The notes under the pieces were generated by a model. It saw only the letters and a program-made list of their open reading frames with translations, ran no database searches and was not told where the DNA came from. Of a DNA stretch of 64,000 nucleotides, positions 54,935-63,739 are shown piece by piece. The translations under genes and the position numbers were made by a program. The DNA lies in the NCBI RefSeq assembly GCF_001625085.1, contig NZ_BDAW01000016.1:1-64000 (forward strand), given 5' to 3'. The stretch's first letter is position 1. Each line of letters starts with the position of its first letter. The DNA comes from Nocardia acidivorans NBRC 108247 (GTDB lineage: Bacteria > Actinomycetota > Actinomycetes > Mycobacteriales > Mycobacteriaceae).

Positions 54935-56173
54935 TCAGTGGTCTCCGGCGGGGCGGAGAGCGGCGCGGACGCGGGCTTCGATGTGGCGGATCAGGGTGAT
55001 CAGATCGGCGCAGTACACCGAGCGATTGCGGAAACCATTGCCGGCGCTGTACCGGTGCACGTAATGTCCGCCGCCGCAGACGATCTGGACGGGGCACTCC
55101 AGGCAGGCATCGCTCAGCGCCGCCGCGCCGATCTGGCGAGCGATGATCGCGGGTTCGCGCAATGCGAGGTCGAGCGGATTGCCGGCCTCCGGAACGGGCA
55201 ATCTGGTGGCCCCGGCGAAGGCGGACTTCAATTCGTCGACCTGTTCCAGGGTGCCGTCGGTTTCGATCACGGCCAGCCGGACCGGAGCCAGCCCGAAGGT
55301 CTCCGAGCTCACGCTGCCGCCCAGCAGCAGGTCGATGATGTCGTCGAAAATCCTGACGCGGGTCTCCGGCTCGGTCGAGAGGAACCATCGATCGAACACC
55401 GTGATAAGCCAGTCGGCGTAGGGGGTGCCAGCGCTCCCGGCGGCCTTCGCGGGTGGTGGTGTCGTCCAATTGCCGTGTGGCAGTAGGAAATCGATCGCCG
55501 GTGGGCGCAGCTCGACCAGGGCTTCGTAGGTACGCACCGGATCGTTGGCGACGTCGATGGTGCACAGCAGACCCGCGAACAGACGCCGGTGCTCGTCCGC
55601 GTGGAGGTGTGCGATTCCGGCCGCGACTCGCGCATAACTGCCGATTCCCCGTCGATCACGGCGGTGCCTGTCGTTGCCGGTCTCGTCGCCGTCCAGACTG
55701 ACCCCGACATACACGTTCCAGCGCGCGCAGATGCGCAGGAACTCCGGGTCCAGCAGTACGCCGTTGGTTTGCACGCCCAGCCGCACGGTGGTGATCGGTT
55801 CCAGTATTTCGCGCGCCGCTCGGGCGAAATACTCGAGATCGCGATGACCGACCAGCAGCGGTTCACCACCGTGGAACACCAGGGTGACCGCGGGCGTCCG
55901 GAACCGGCGGACGTGGTCGGCGATCATGCCGAGCGCCTCGTCGAAGACCTTGCGGCTCATGGTCTTCGGCTGATCGCGCCAACTCTGATCGGCCATCTCG
56001 TAGACGTAGCAGTAGTCACAGGCCAGATTGCACCGACTGTGGATCTTGATCACGAATTCCGTGAACGGCAGCGGTTCCCAGCCCCGATGGCGCAGGCCGT
56101 CGACATCCAATCCGGCGGCGGGCCACGATTCTCGGATCGAGGGGAGGCCCAGCGATACCGGGGTGGACTCCAT
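54935..56173 (-). CDS. Radical SAM/SPASM RiPP maturase, FxsB-like
   Basis: The protein is 412 residues from ATG 56173 (AGGGAG upstream). The radical SAM cluster C48-N-L-A-C52-D-Y-C55 and the following FHGGEPLL match the FxsB/SPASM family; the C-terminal SPASM Cys set includes CLECPVQIVCGGG and SVYC. FxsB-type enzymes and their Grr and Xye relatives cross-link an aromatic residue to a nearby side chain to form cyclophane (triceptide) peptides. It follows the precursor gene by 68 bp containing a strong hairpin. Earlier start at 56203 is possible but lacks a ribosome site. Confidence 0.88.
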   Translation of the reverse strand: MESTPVSLGLPSIRESWPAAGLDVDGLRHRGWEPLPFTEFVIKIHSRCNLACDYCYVYEMADQSWRDQPKTMSRKVFDEALGMIADHVRRFRTPAVTLVFHGGEPLLVGHRDLEYFARAAREILEPITTVRLGVQTNGVLLDPEFLRICARWNVYVGVSLDGDETGNDRHRRDRRGIGSYARVAAGIAHLHADEHRRLFAGLLCTIDVANDPVRTYEALVELRPPAIDFLLPHGNWTTPPPAKAAGSAGTPYADWLITVFDRWFLSTEPETRVRIFDDIIDLLLGGSVSSETFGLAPVRLAVIETDGTLEQVDELKSAFAGATRLPVPEAGNPLDLALREPAIIARQIGAAALSDACLECPVQIVCGGGHYVHRYSAGNGFRNRSVYCADLITLIRHIEARVRAALRPAGDH

Positions 56174-56197
56174 ACGCGCTCCCTGGAACGGCGGAAC

Positions 56198-56234
56198 GGC
56201 CACGGGCGCACTGTTCGTCGAGTGGCCCGTGGCC
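56198..56234 (-). terminator. Attenuator hairpin between precursor and maturase genes
   Basis: Nine-bp perfect arms (GGCCACGGG and CCCGTGGCC), extended inward by a CACT/AGTG stem with a bulge, lie between the precursor stop at 56242 and the maturase start. Such partial terminators in RiPP operons give excess precursor over enzyme. Confidence 0.6.
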
Positions 56235-56241
56235 GCGGTGA

Positions 56242-56394
56242 TCAGTGGACGGGGTTGATGAACGACTGGAACATGCCGGGGGCGTTGTCGTGCGCACCCG
56301 AGGCGTAGCGATCGAGTGCGGCGCGCATGGCCGGTGTGCAGTTGGCGGCCAGTTCGTCCGCATCGTGAGTGGTGAGTTCGCTGAGAATTCCCAT
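56242..56394 (-). CDS. RiPP precursor peptide, 50 residues
   Basis: The reading frame starts MGILSELTTHDADEL and ends with core-like GMFQSFINPVH; one Cys at position 19. AGAGG lies eight bases upstream of the ATG. It is placed directly before an FxsB-like maturase, as are FxsA precursors, and has the charged leader with Leu-rich helix expected of them. FxsA peptides end in F-x-S-x-x; here F42-Q-S44 is followed by F45-I-N47, then P-V-H at the end. Both F-Q-S and F-I-N fit the aromatic-x-x pattern that triceptide enzymes cross-link, so up to two cyclophanes can be proposed. The gene is short and easily missed; the call is based on position, ribosome site and C-terminal motif. Confidence 0.75.
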   Translation of the reverse strand: MGILSELTTHDADELAANCTPAMRAALDRYASGAHDNAPGMFQSFINPVH

Positions 56395-56569
56395 GGATGG
56401 AACCTCTTTCTCTTCATACCCGTATAGGCACGGCAGAGTGCCGGGCGTGGCAATGAATTGATCGGCTCGGCAATGCCGGCGAATAGCGGGAATATCAATC
56501 GATAAGGTGACGTGTCGCCGTCCCCGAAGCGAACTGTACCGCCCGCCGGTGTGTGTGCGCTCGCGGCGA

Positions 56570-56585
56570 TTCCCGTTGCTGGGAA
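56570..56585. promoter_or_regulatory. TTCCC-N6-GGGAA palindrome before the RiPP precursor (copy 9)
   Basis: The spacer is GTTGCT. It lies in the 370-bp divergent gap between the precursor (176 bp away) and the MFS transporter (180 bp away). A TACAGT hexamer lies about 31 bases after it on the minus strand. Exact at all ten fixed positions. The rest of the gap shows no gene. Confidence 0.7.
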
Positions 56586-56764
56586 CTGGATTTCGACGGA
56601 CTGCCGACAGAACCTCGCTACCGTCGCGGTCGGCTGGTCGCCGCCATGAGTGGGAAGCCGCATACGGCTGAGTTATGAGCCGCGGGTTTATTGTTCGGTA
56701 GCGGCCGCCCTTGTCGAAACCCCTTTTCTGTCATCGTCTTTCGATCGAATAATCAGGAGTCGTC

Positions 56765-58246
56765 ATGGTGGACGTGACCGGTGCGGCCGGCGGTATACGG
56801 ACCTTGATACCGGCACGAATCGACCGGTTGCCCTGGTCGAGGTTTCACACCCGCATGGTGGTCGCGCTCGGGGTGGCGTGGATTCTGGACGGGCTGGAGA
56901 TCACCGTGGCCAGTGCGGTCGCGGATACGCTGACCGAACCCGAAGCGCTGCAGCTGTCTTCGGCGGCCGTCGGTTTCCTGGCGACCGTCTATCTCGCGGG
57001 GGAGGTCGCCGGTGCGCTGCTGTTCGGGAGTCTGTCCGATCGGCTCGGTCGGCGCAGGCTCTTCGTGGTTACGCTCGGGGTCTACCTGGTCGGCAGTGGG
57101 CTCACCGCTTTCACGCTCGGCGGTGGTGCGGGGTGGCTGGCGTTCCTCTACCTGACCCGGTTCATCGCGGGTATGGGTATCGGCGGTGAGTACGCCGCGA
57201 TCAATTCCGCCATCGATGAGCTGATCCCGGCGCGATATCGGGGTCGCGTGGATATCGCGGTGAACGGAACCTATTGGGCCGGAGCAATTCTCGGCACGCT
57301 GGGCTCGTACATCCTGCTCAATCGGGTGAGCCTGGACCTCGGCTGGCGACTCGGATTCCTGATCGGCCCGGTGCTGGGTCTGGTGATCGTGCTGGTGCGG
57401 CGCGATCTGCCGGAGAGCCCGCGCTGGCAGATCATGCACGGTCGATCCGAGGCCGCCGAGGCGTCGATCACCGCCATCGAACGCGAGGTGGCCGCGACGG
57501 GGGTGCGGCTGCCGCCGGTGGAGGAATCGCGGGCCATCGACATCACGCCCGCCGATCAGATCGGCTATCGGGCACTGACTCGAATCCTGTTCCGCGAGTA
57601 TCCTTCCCGGGCTGTGCTCGGTGCGAGCCTGATGATCAGCCAGTCCTTCCTCTACAACGCGATCTTCTTCACCTACACCCTGGTCCTGGGCAAGTTCTAT
57701 GACGTCCCCTCGACCGCCACGCCCCTGTACCTCATCGCCTTCGCGGTCGGAAACCTGCTGGGCCCCTTGCTGATCGGCCGATTCTTCGACACCGTCGGCC
57801 GCCGCGTGATGATCGCGGGCACCTACATCGGGTCCGGCGCGCTGCTCGCGTTCTCGGCCTGCCTGTTCTACAGCGGTGCGCTCAACGCCATCACCCAGAC
57901 CGTCTGCTGGTGCGTCATATTCTTCTTCGCCTCGGCGGGTGCGAGCGCCGCTTATCTCACCGTGAGCGAGATCTTCCCGCTCGAGGTCCGCGCCAAGGCG
58001 ATCGCCGTATTCTTCGCCATCGCACAGTGTTTCGGCGCGCTCGGCCCGGTCATCTACGGCGCGTTGATCGGCGACGGCACGTCCCCGGGCGGCCTGTTCG
58101 CCGGTTATCTGGTGGGGGCCGGCGTCATGATCGCCGGTGGCGTGATCGCCTACCGCCTCGCCGTCGACGCCGAGGGACGCGCACTGGAGGACATCGCCCC
58201 GCCGCTGTCGGCGACCGTGCGCACACCTGCTCACGATCCGCACTGA
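56765..58246 (+). CDS. MFS transporter, metabolite:H+ symporter/sugar-porter type
   Basis: The 493-residue protein has 12 hydrophobic segments with a large loop between helices 6 and 7 (about 215-275). The FGSLSDRLGRRRLFV loop after helix 2, RFIAGMGIGGEYAAI and the later GRFFDTVGRRVMI repeat are the sugar/metabolite-porter signature; ESPRW is the conserved loop motif. AGGAG precedes the ATG. It is divergent from the RiPP precursor and could export the peptide or import a precursor metabolite; the first is attractive by position but not shown. A hairpin follows its stop. Confidence 0.88.
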   Translation: MVDVTGAAGGIRTLIPARIDRLPWSRFHTRMVVALGVAWILDGLEITVASAVADTLTEPEALQLSSAAVGFLATVYLAGEVAGALLFGSLSDRLGRRRLFVVTLGVYLVGSGLTAFTLGGGAGWLAFLYLTRFIAGMGIGGEYAAINSAIDELIPARYRGRVDIAVNGTYWAGAILGTLGSYILLNRVSLDLGWRLGFLIGPVLGLVIVLVRRDLPESPRWQIMHGRSEAAEASITAIEREVAATGVRLPPVEESRAIDITPADQIGYRALTRILFREYPSRAVLGASLMISQSFLYNAIFFTYTLVLGKFYDVPSTATPLYLIAFAVGNLLGPLLIGRFFDTVGRRVMIAGTYIGSGALLAFSACLFYSGALNAITQTVCWCVIFFFASAGASAAYLTVSEIFPLEVRAKAIAVFFAIAQCFGALGPVIYGALIGDGTSPGGLFAGYLVGAGVMIAGGVIAYRLAVDAEGRALEDIAPPLSATVRTPAHDPH

Positions 58247-58267
58247 CCGCACGGCGTCGTCGGTCAG
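58243..58267 (+). terminator. Terminator hairpin at the MFS stop codon
   Basis: CTGACCG and CGGTCAG, with an 11-base loop, overlap the MFS stop codon; GGTTTC follows. The next 265 bp hold no convincing gene, only a short coding-like minus-strand stretch (58260-58355, VDLFETLTDD) without a good start. Confidence 0.55.
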
Positions 58268-58531
58268 GGTTTCGAACAGATCGACCAACGGGATCGGGTG
58301 TGCCGCGCGGAGTCCGCGGGTGGGGGTCGCCCCACATTTCCCAGACCTGCCGCATGGATTCACGCTAACCGCGAATTTCGGAGTGGCCGTAGGTATGTGT
58401 GGGGATTCGGGGTGGGTCGGCGCGGGGCGGTGTGTGGCCAGGGGAGAGGCAGGGCTAGGGCGGTGCCGGATGTCGTAGCCGGATGCCACCATGGAGGGAG
58501 ATCGGGGCTCCGCGCTGAGAGGTGGTGGGGT

Positions 58532-59284
58532 GTGACGGGATTCGTGCAGGAGTACGGGGCGCTGCGATGGGTGATCGCGGCGGCGTTCGGGGTCGCGGTG
58601 GTGATCGTGCTGGGGCGGTTGGCCGCGGTGCGACCGGCCGCCTCGATCGCGGAGGTCTACGCGGGTGAGGGTGGCGACGCGATGGTGCGGGGAAGCACCG
58701 CGTCGCGCCCGGGGGACATCGCGCCCGGCTGGGGCGGTCGCACCTCGGGCGAGGGGATGACGTCCGGTTGGGGAGGTATCGCCGCCGGGCGCGGAGATAT
58801 GTTCGCGGGGAATGGGATTCGCGGGCTCGATCAGGAGTCGGATGCGGCGCATCTGTTGATGTGCATGGTCATGCTGGCCATGTTGGTGTTCCCGGCCGCC
58901 GCCGATCCGCGGGCATTGCGGGGTGTGCTGACGGCCATGCTGGTGGTGTACGCGGCATTGCTGACGGCGCGAATCGTGCGATGGCGCAGTGTGAGTGTGG
59001 CCGCGTTCGGGTATCACGTGCTGGCCGCCGGAGCCATGTTGTACGCGATGAGCGGGCACGGTGAGCACGGGATGCGGATGGGTGGTGGCCCGGCCCCGGG
59101 CCTGATGCTCACCCTGGCCGCGTTGTTCACCGCCGACGCGATGGTCATGGCGGTGCCGTGGTCGCGGCGGGCGCTGCGGCATGTGTTCCCGCATCCGGTG
59201 GGCACCGGTCCCACGGCGGTGGTACCGCATCTGGTGATGGATATCGGGACCGCCTACATGCTCGTCCTCGCCACCGCGAGCTGA
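58532..59284 (+). CDS. DUF5134 membrane protein
   Basis: From GTG 58532 (GAGAGG upstream) the protein has 250 residues. A first helix at about residues 9-28 (WVIAAAFGVAVVIVLGRLAAV) is followed by a Gly/Ser-rich cytoplasmic stretch with GWGG repeats, then four to five helices to the end, beginning SDAAHLLMCMVMLAMLVFPAA. The pattern of His/Met-rich helices is typical of DUF5134, which resembles part of the copper-resistance/CopD-type membrane proteins. Function unknown. It is separated from the aminotransferase by 186 bp with no visible gene. Confidence 0.75.
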   Translation: MTGFVQEYGALRWVIAAAFGVAVVIVLGRLAAVRPAASIAEVYAGEGGDAMVRGSTASRPGDIAPGWGGRTSGEGMTSGWGGIAAGRGDMFAGNGIRGLDQESDAAHLLMCMVMLAMLVFPAAADPRALRGVLTAMLVVYAALLTARIVRWRSVSVAAFGYHVLAAGAMLYAMSGHGEHGMRMGGGPAPGLMLTLAALFTADAMVMAVPWSRRALRHVFPHPVGTGPTAVVPHLVMDIGTAYMLVLATAS

Positions 59285-59470
59285 CCCGGAGCCGCCGCGA
59301 GCCGAGCCGGATCCGGTGGTCGGGGGCGGTGCCTTCCGGTGCTGTCGCATACGCCCGGACCCCGGCCAGGGCGGGGGTCGTTCGCGCTGTTCACGGTCGT
59401 GATGGTGTGATGGAGGGGTGTGCGGTGTGCCCGGGATGGGCCGCCGGTGTCGGTGTGACGGAGGTGCGGG

Positions 59471-60694
59471 ATGGGTTCGCTGTGGCATGGCTTCGCCGAT
59501 ATGGGTGCGGTCGAGAGTGGTGGCGCGTTCGTGGTGGCGCGCGGTGAGGGCGCTTATATCTGGGATGAGGGCGGCACCCGGTACCTCGATGCCACCGCCG
59601 GTCTGTGGTTCACCAATGTCGGCCACGGCCGTCGCGAGATCGCCGAGGCGGTCGCGGCGCAGCTGACCGATATCGCGCACTACTCCAATTTCGGGGACCT
59701 GGCCTCCCCGGTGCTGCGCGATCTGGCCGAGCGCCTCTCCGGCATCGCGCCGGTGCCGGGCAGCAAGATCTTCTTCACCTCCGGCGGCTCCGACGGCGTC
59801 GACACCGCGGTCAAGCTGGCGCGCCGCTACTGGAATGTGCAGGGCAAGCCGGGCAAGACCATTGTGGTCGGCCGGCAGAAGGCGTACCACGGCATGCACG
59901 TGGCGGGCACCTCACTCGCGGGCATCCCGGTCAACCACGAGGGCTACGGCGAATTCATGCCCGATGCCCGCACCATCGGCTGGAATGACGCCAAGGCGCT
60001 GCTCGCGCTCATCGAGGAGGTCGGCGCGGACCGTATCGCCGCCTTCTTCGCCGAGCCGATCATCGGTGCGGGCGGTGTCTACCTGCCGCCCGAGGGCTAC
60101 CTGACCGAGGTGCGCCAGATCTGCCGCGAACACGACATCCTCTTCGTCGCCGATGAGGTCGTGACCGGTTTCGGTCGTATCGGTGGATCCTGGTTCGCCT
60201 CCTCACGATTCGATCTACAGCCCGACCTCATGACCACCGCCAAGGGCCTGACCTCCGGTTACATCCCGATGGGCGCGGTCTTCATCGCCCCGCACATCGC
60301 CGAGCCCTTCTTCGCCGGCGGCACCTGGTTCCGGCACGGCTACACCTACGGTGGCCACGCCGCCGCCGCGGCCGCCGCCATGGCGAACCTGGACATCATG
60401 GAGCGCGAGAACCTCCTGGACGCCAGCAAAAACCTGGAAGGACTGCTGCACAAGCATTTCGCCCCCCTGGCCGAGCACCCCCGGGTCTCCGAGGTGCGCA
60501 GCGGCCTGGGCGCGGTCGCCGCCGTCCAGCTCGCCGATCCCGCCGAGGCCATGCCCTTCGTGAAAACCCTGCGCGCCCACGGCATCTCGGGTCGCGCCGC
60601 CGGACAGGGCGCACTCCAGATCTCGCCGTCCTTCGTCATCACCGAAGAGCAGGTCGCCGAGATGGCGGCCGGTTTCGCCGCGGCCCTGGGCTGA
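59471..60694 (+). CDS. Class III PLP-dependent aminotransferase
   Basis: The 407-residue protein of fold type I has GGTRYLDATAGLWFTNVGHGRREI near the N-terminus, the cofactor-contacting GGSDGVDTA and HGMHVAG, the FADEVVTGFGR Asp motif, and the Schiff-base Lys in MTTAKGLTSGYIP. This family (omega-amino acid:pyruvate or aspartate aminotransferase family protein) moves an amino group from an omega-amino acid or amine to pyruvate. The natural substrate cannot be told. It converges on a PhzF gene with a 90-bp gap without a clear terminator. Confidence 0.92.
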   Translation: MGSLWHGFADMGAVESGGAFVVARGEGAYIWDEGGTRYLDATAGLWFTNVGHGRREIAEAVAAQLTDIAHYSNFGDLASPVLRDLAERLSGIAPVPGSKIFFTSGGSDGVDTAVKLARRYWNVQGKPGKTIVVGRQKAYHGMHVAGTSLAGIPVNHEGYGEFMPDARTIGWNDAKALLALIEEVGADRIAAFFAEPIIGAGGVYLPPEGYLTEVRQICREHDILFVADEVVTGFGRIGGSWFASSRFDLQPDLMTTAKGLTSGYIPMGAVFIAPHIAEPFFAGGTWFRHGYTYGGHAAAAAAAMANLDIMERENLLDASKNLEGLLHKHFAPLAEHPRVSEVRSGLGAVAAVQLADPAEAMPFVKTLRAHGISGRAAGQGALQISPSFVITEEQVAEMAAGFAAALG

Positions 60695-60784
60695 TCCCGC
60701 ACCCAGGTGCCCACCGCGAGTGAGCGCCGCGGTACCCACGATCGCACCCACCACCGACGGAAACGGCCACCGGATTTCCGCTGG

Positions 60785-61477
60785 TCAGATGACGACCGGA
60801 TGGTCTTCGACCACGCGACCACCCAGGCGCACCCAGCCGTCGGAATCCCATTCGGTGAACAGTTGCGACCCCGAACCCTGGGTGATGTACAGCCCGCGCC
60901 GCAGTGTGGCGGTCAGGGCGATGGCGGCCGCGCCGGTGGCCTCGTCCTCGGGAACTCCCATGGCGGGGGCGAACATTCGGGTGCGCACCGCACCGCGCGC
61001 CTCGTCGGTCCAGTTCCAGACGTAGTGCGACCCCTCGGTGAAATCACCGGGATCCAGTGTGGCCAACTCGCTCAGATCGTCGAACTGGTGAAAGGTGAAG
61101 GTGGGAGCCCATTCCGAGCGCGCTCGGACCCAGGTCATACCGTCGGTGACCGAGACATCCACCGGCCCGGCGGGGACATCGATCACCGAGACCGGATTGC
61201 CCTGCGTGAACAGCCACCAGCCGGTGCCGACCGTCGGATGCCCGGCGAAGGGCAGTTCGATGGCGGGTGTGTAGATGCGCATACTGGTGCGCTCGTTCGA
61301 GGGGGCCTGTACCACCACGGTCTCGCTGTATCCGACCCGTGCGGCGAGCGCCTGATGATCGACGCCCTCGACGTCGGCGGCGCGGGCTATGCCCAGCGGA
61401 TTGCCGAATCTCCCGGCCGCGTCGGTGAACACGCGAACCACTTCGATCTGTGCGCCATCACTTTCGGGAGTGCCCAT
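60785..61477 (-). CDS. PhzF-family isomerase
   Basis: The 230-residue protein has the PhzF/diaminopimelate-epimerase fold: VVRVFTDAAGRFGNPLGIA at the N-terminus, the conserved SETVVV with the catalytic Glu, IELPFAGHPTVGTGWWL and a second FGNP-like half near VRTRMFAPAMGVPEDEATGAAAIALT. It is shorter than most members (about 260-290), mainly through a shortened C-terminal domain. Members of this family act in phenazine biosynthesis or unrelated isomerisations; no phenazine genes are visible here. It starts 21 bp downstream of the HNH nuclease gene on the same strand. Confidence 0.88.
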   Translation of the reverse strand: MGTPESDGAQIEVVRVFTDAAGRFGNPLGIARAADVEGVDHQALAARVGYSETVVVQAPSNERTSMRIYTPAIELPFAGHPTVGTGWWLFTQGNPVSVIDVPAGPVDVSVTDGMTWVRARSEWAPTFTFHQFDDLSELATLDPGDFTEGSHYVWNWTDEARGAVRTRMFAPAMGVPEDEATGAAAIALTATLRRGLYITQGSGSQLFTEWDSDGWVRLGGRVVEDHPVVI

Positions 61478-61498
61478 GGGAGCCGAGCTTACCGCTGG

Positions 61499-62245
61499 TT
61501 ATCGCGCGACGGGAGGGGAACAGCTGCCGAGCATGTCGGCCAGTGCGCTCTTCTCCGTGGCCTGCACGGTCAGTGCCCAGCGGGATTTGATCGCCACCCA
61601 GCGGCGTGCGTAATCGCACCAGTACGCGGTGCGCGGCCGCCATTGATCCGGGGTCTTGGACCCCTTGTCCTGATTGGCCTGCTTCTGCACCGCGAGCAGA
61701 TTGCCGACGTCATTGGCGAACCGCTCGCGCTGTTCGGAAGTCCACTCCGAGGCCCCCGAACGCCAGGCGTCACCGAGCGCCACCACATGATCGATCTCGA
61801 TCTCCGACGCGGCGAACCGGTCGTACGGCAGCCGCTGTCCGGTGTACGGATCCATGAGCACCCCCGACCGCACCGTGCACGAATTGCTGTCCGCCAGGCG
61901 CACTTCCGTCAGATCCCGCTTCAGCACATCTTCGCGGGCGGTGCAGCCGTCCGCGAGGACGGGCTCCCCGCCGCGTCCGGACCACCCGGGTCCGAAGGCA
62001 GTGCGATCGTAGGATTCCCAATTGCGATTCCAGGCGATGGTGAGCCGATCCAGATCCCCGCGCGCCCGCTGTGCGTCGGGCAGCGGCGTACCGGTCGGAT
62101 CGGCCGCGGGGGTCTGTTTCGCGGGCTCCTCGCGCTGATTGCTCCAGAGCGTGAATCCGACCGCGGCGACCGCGAGGAGTACCACCGAGGTGGCGAGGAA
62201 TCTGCGCCAGCGGCGTCGGGCAGCGGTCCGGGGTCGCGGGGGCAT
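61499..62245 (-). CDS. Membrane-anchored HNH endonuclease (DUF1524/GmrSD-like)
   Basis: I chose ATG 62245, giving 248 residues with a basic N-terminus and one membrane helix (RFLATSVVLLAVAAVGFTLW). The mature part has the HNH/DUF1524 motif EIEIDHVVALGDAW, then NLLAVQKQANQDKGSKTPDQW and YWCDYARRWVAIKSRW. Such secreted nucleases are widespread in mycolate actinomycetes. Two Cys pairs (DGCTA/SCTV and YWCD/GSCS) suggest disulfides outside the cell. The ribosome site is weak. Confidence 0.85.
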   Translation of the reverse strand: MPPRPRTAARRRWRRFLATSVVLLAVAAVGFTLWSNQREEPAKQTPAADPTGTPLPDAQRARGDLDRLTIAWNRNWESYDRTAFGPGWSGRGGEPVLADGCTAREDVLKRDLTEVRLADSNSCTVRSGVLMDPYTGQRLPYDRFAASEIEIDHVVALGDAWRSGASEWTSEQRERFANDVGNLLAVQKQANQDKGSKTPDQWRPRTAYWCDYARRWVAIKSRWALTVQATEKSALADMLGSCSPPVAR

Positions 62246-62386
62246 GCGGGGGAGTCTAGGTGCCCAAACAGGATGAACCGGGCAACGTTGCCAACCGGTG
62301 ATCAATATCCGCTATCTGTGGGCAAACATCACATTCAGCGTCCGCAACGTATAACAGCCGTGCGTGAGGTCCGCGCCAAGAAAAAC

Positions 62387-62417
62387 GGGGCCGCACACCC
62401 TGACGGTGTGCGACCCC
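62387..62417 (-). terminator. Rho-independent terminator of ahpC-ahpD
   Basis: GGGGCCGCACACC pairs with GGTGTGCGACCCC (12 of 13 positions) around a CTGAC loop; on the minus strand the stem is followed by GTTTTTC, a U-run. It lies 28 bp after the ahpD stop. Confidence 0.85.
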
Positions 62418-62444
62418 GCGTGAACTACGTCGGATTCCGACCGA

Positions 62445-62984
62445 TCAGACGGCGGCGGTGGCAAGCGCCTCGGTCGATGCCACGGCCTGGCCGACACCGG
62501 CCACGATCGCGGCGGCGCGCAGCGACTCGAAGATCACCTCGCGCGAGACGCCCTCTTCCCGCAGGGTGTGCTCGTGCGCCTCCAGGCAATGCTGGCAGCC
62601 GTTGATCGAGGAGACCGCGAACGACCACAGCTCGAAATCGGCCTTCTCCACACCCGGGGTGCCGATGATCTGCATGCGCAGGCCCGCACGCAGATCGTCG
62701 TACTTACCGTCCAGGAACGCCTTGCCCCGGTAGAAGACATTGTTCATGCCCATGATCGAGGCGGCGCCCAGTGCGGCGTTGTACGCCTGCTCCGACAGGA
62801 TGTCGGCGGCCTCCTCGGCGACCTCGCGCAGCGTGGTGGCCGAACGGGTGGCGGCCGCCGACGCGAGCAGGGTGCCCCACAGCTGCTGTTCGGTCAGCAC
62901 GGTGGTGCGTGCGATCGAAGACAGGTTCAGCTTGAGGTCCTTGGCGTACTCGGGCAGGGAGTTCTTCAGATTCTCGATGGTCAC
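62445..62984 (-). CDS. ahpD: Alkylhydroperoxidase AhpD
   Basis: I chose GTG 62984 because AAGGA lies nine bases upstream, giving 179 residues. The CxxC motif with a nearby His ([11 protein letters not shown]) is the AhpD active site; [10 protein letters not shown] and the repeated helical halves are typical. AhpD reduces AhpC using lipoamide and the dihydrolipoamide dehydrogenase system in mycobacteria. The gene is 40 bp downstream of ahpC and shares its promoter next to oxyR. Confidence 0.95.
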   Translation of the reverse strand: MTIENLKNSLPEYAKDLKLNLSSIARTTVLTEQQLWGTLLASAAATRSATTLREVAEEAADILSEQAYNAALGAASIMGMNNVFYRGKAFLDGKYDDLRAGLRMQIIGTPGVEKADFELWSFAVSSINGCQHCLEAHEHTLREEGVSREVIFESLRAAAIVAGVGQAVASTEALATAAV

Positions 62985-63024
62985 AGCGCGCAATCCTTTT
63001 GTGTCAGAGCAGGTTCGAAAGAAA

Positions 63025-63612
63025 TCAGACCGAAGCGGTCATGAGCTCGCCGGCCTTGATGGTCGGGTCGCCCTTCTTCCAGTTGCAGGCGCAGAGCTCA
63101 TCGGACTGCAGTGCGTCGAGCACGCGCAGCACCTCGTCGACATTGCGGCCGACGGAACCGGCGGTGACGGAGACGAACTGGATCTCATTGTTCGGGTCCA
63201 CGATGAACGTGGCGCGGTCGGCGACGCCGTCGGCATTGAGAACGCCGGTGGCAGCGGCCAATTCGCGCTTCAGATCGCTCAGCATGGGGAACGGGAGGGT
63301 CTTGAGCTCCTCGTGCTGGGCCCGCCACTGGAAGTGCACGAACTCGTTGTCGACGGACGCGCCGAGCACCTGGGCGTCACGATCGGCGAACTCGTCGTTC
63401 AGCTTGCCGAAGGCGGCGATCTCGGTCGGGCAGACGAAGGTGAAGTCCTTCGGCCAGAAGAACACGATCCGCCACTTGCCGGCGTGATCATCGCTCGAGA
63501 TCTGGGTGAAGTAGTCGTCGGGCTGCTGAGCGTTCACCTTCGAGAGATCACCGCCGATGACTGCCGTCAGGTTGTAGGCGGGGAACTGGTCGCCGATGGT
63601 CAGCAGGGCCAT
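63025..63612 (-). CDS. ahpC: Alkyl hydroperoxide reductase AhpC (peroxiredoxin)
   Basis: The 195-residue protein starts [23 protein letters not shown] with GAGGAG upstream of ATG 63612. The peroxidatic Cys is in FTFVCPTEI and the resolving Cys pair in ELCACNW near residue 175. It removes organic peroxides and peroxynitrite and is recycled by AhpD encoded next to it. Divergent oxyR lies 106 bp upstream. The frame stays open further upstream but the family begins at MALLTIG. Confidence 0.97.
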   Translation of the reverse strand: MALLTIGDQFPAYNLTAVIGGDLSKVNAQQPDDYFTQISSDDHAGKWRIVFFWPKDFTFVCPTEIAAFGKLNDEFADRDAQVLGASVDNEFVHFQWRAQHEELKTLPFPMLSDLKRELAAATGVLNADGVADRATFIVDPNNEIQFVSVTAGSVGRNVDEVLRVLDALQSDELCACNWKKGDPTIKAGELMTASV

Positions 63613-63709
63613 GCTTGCTCCTCTTGTAGTCGAATCGATTGTGTCGTGACTGCCGCGAACGATCTTGCCCAAACGGGGCTGAAAGGTAAAGCCGATCGTT
63701 CGCTCTACA

Positions 63710-63739
63710 CTGATAGGCGTGACTGATCAAACTTATCAG
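63710..63739. promoter_or_regulatory. Possible OxyR-binding repeats at the oxyR start
   Basis: CTGATA (63710-63715), CTGAT (63723-63727) and TATCAG (63734-63739) form overlapping inverted repeats around the GTG start of oxyR, at the end of the 106-bp gap to ahpC. LysR-type regulators bind such T-N11-A repeats, but the match is by eye only. Confidence 0.35.

Noticed and set aside
58260..58355. Short minus-strand coding-like stretch with VDLFETLTDD
   Set aside because: Two partial frames, no start with ribosome site and no recognisable family; too weak to call a gene or remnant.
56753..59899. Very long open frame (about 1050 codons) on the minus strand
   Set aside because: It is antisense to the MFS, DUF5134 and part of the aminotransferase genes, has low-complexity Arg/His/Gly-rich translation and arises from GC-rich third positions.
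60707..62605. 632-codon plus-strand open frame
   Set aside because: It runs antisense to PhzF, the HNH nuclease and the ahpCD terminator, all of which have recognisable catalytic motifs.
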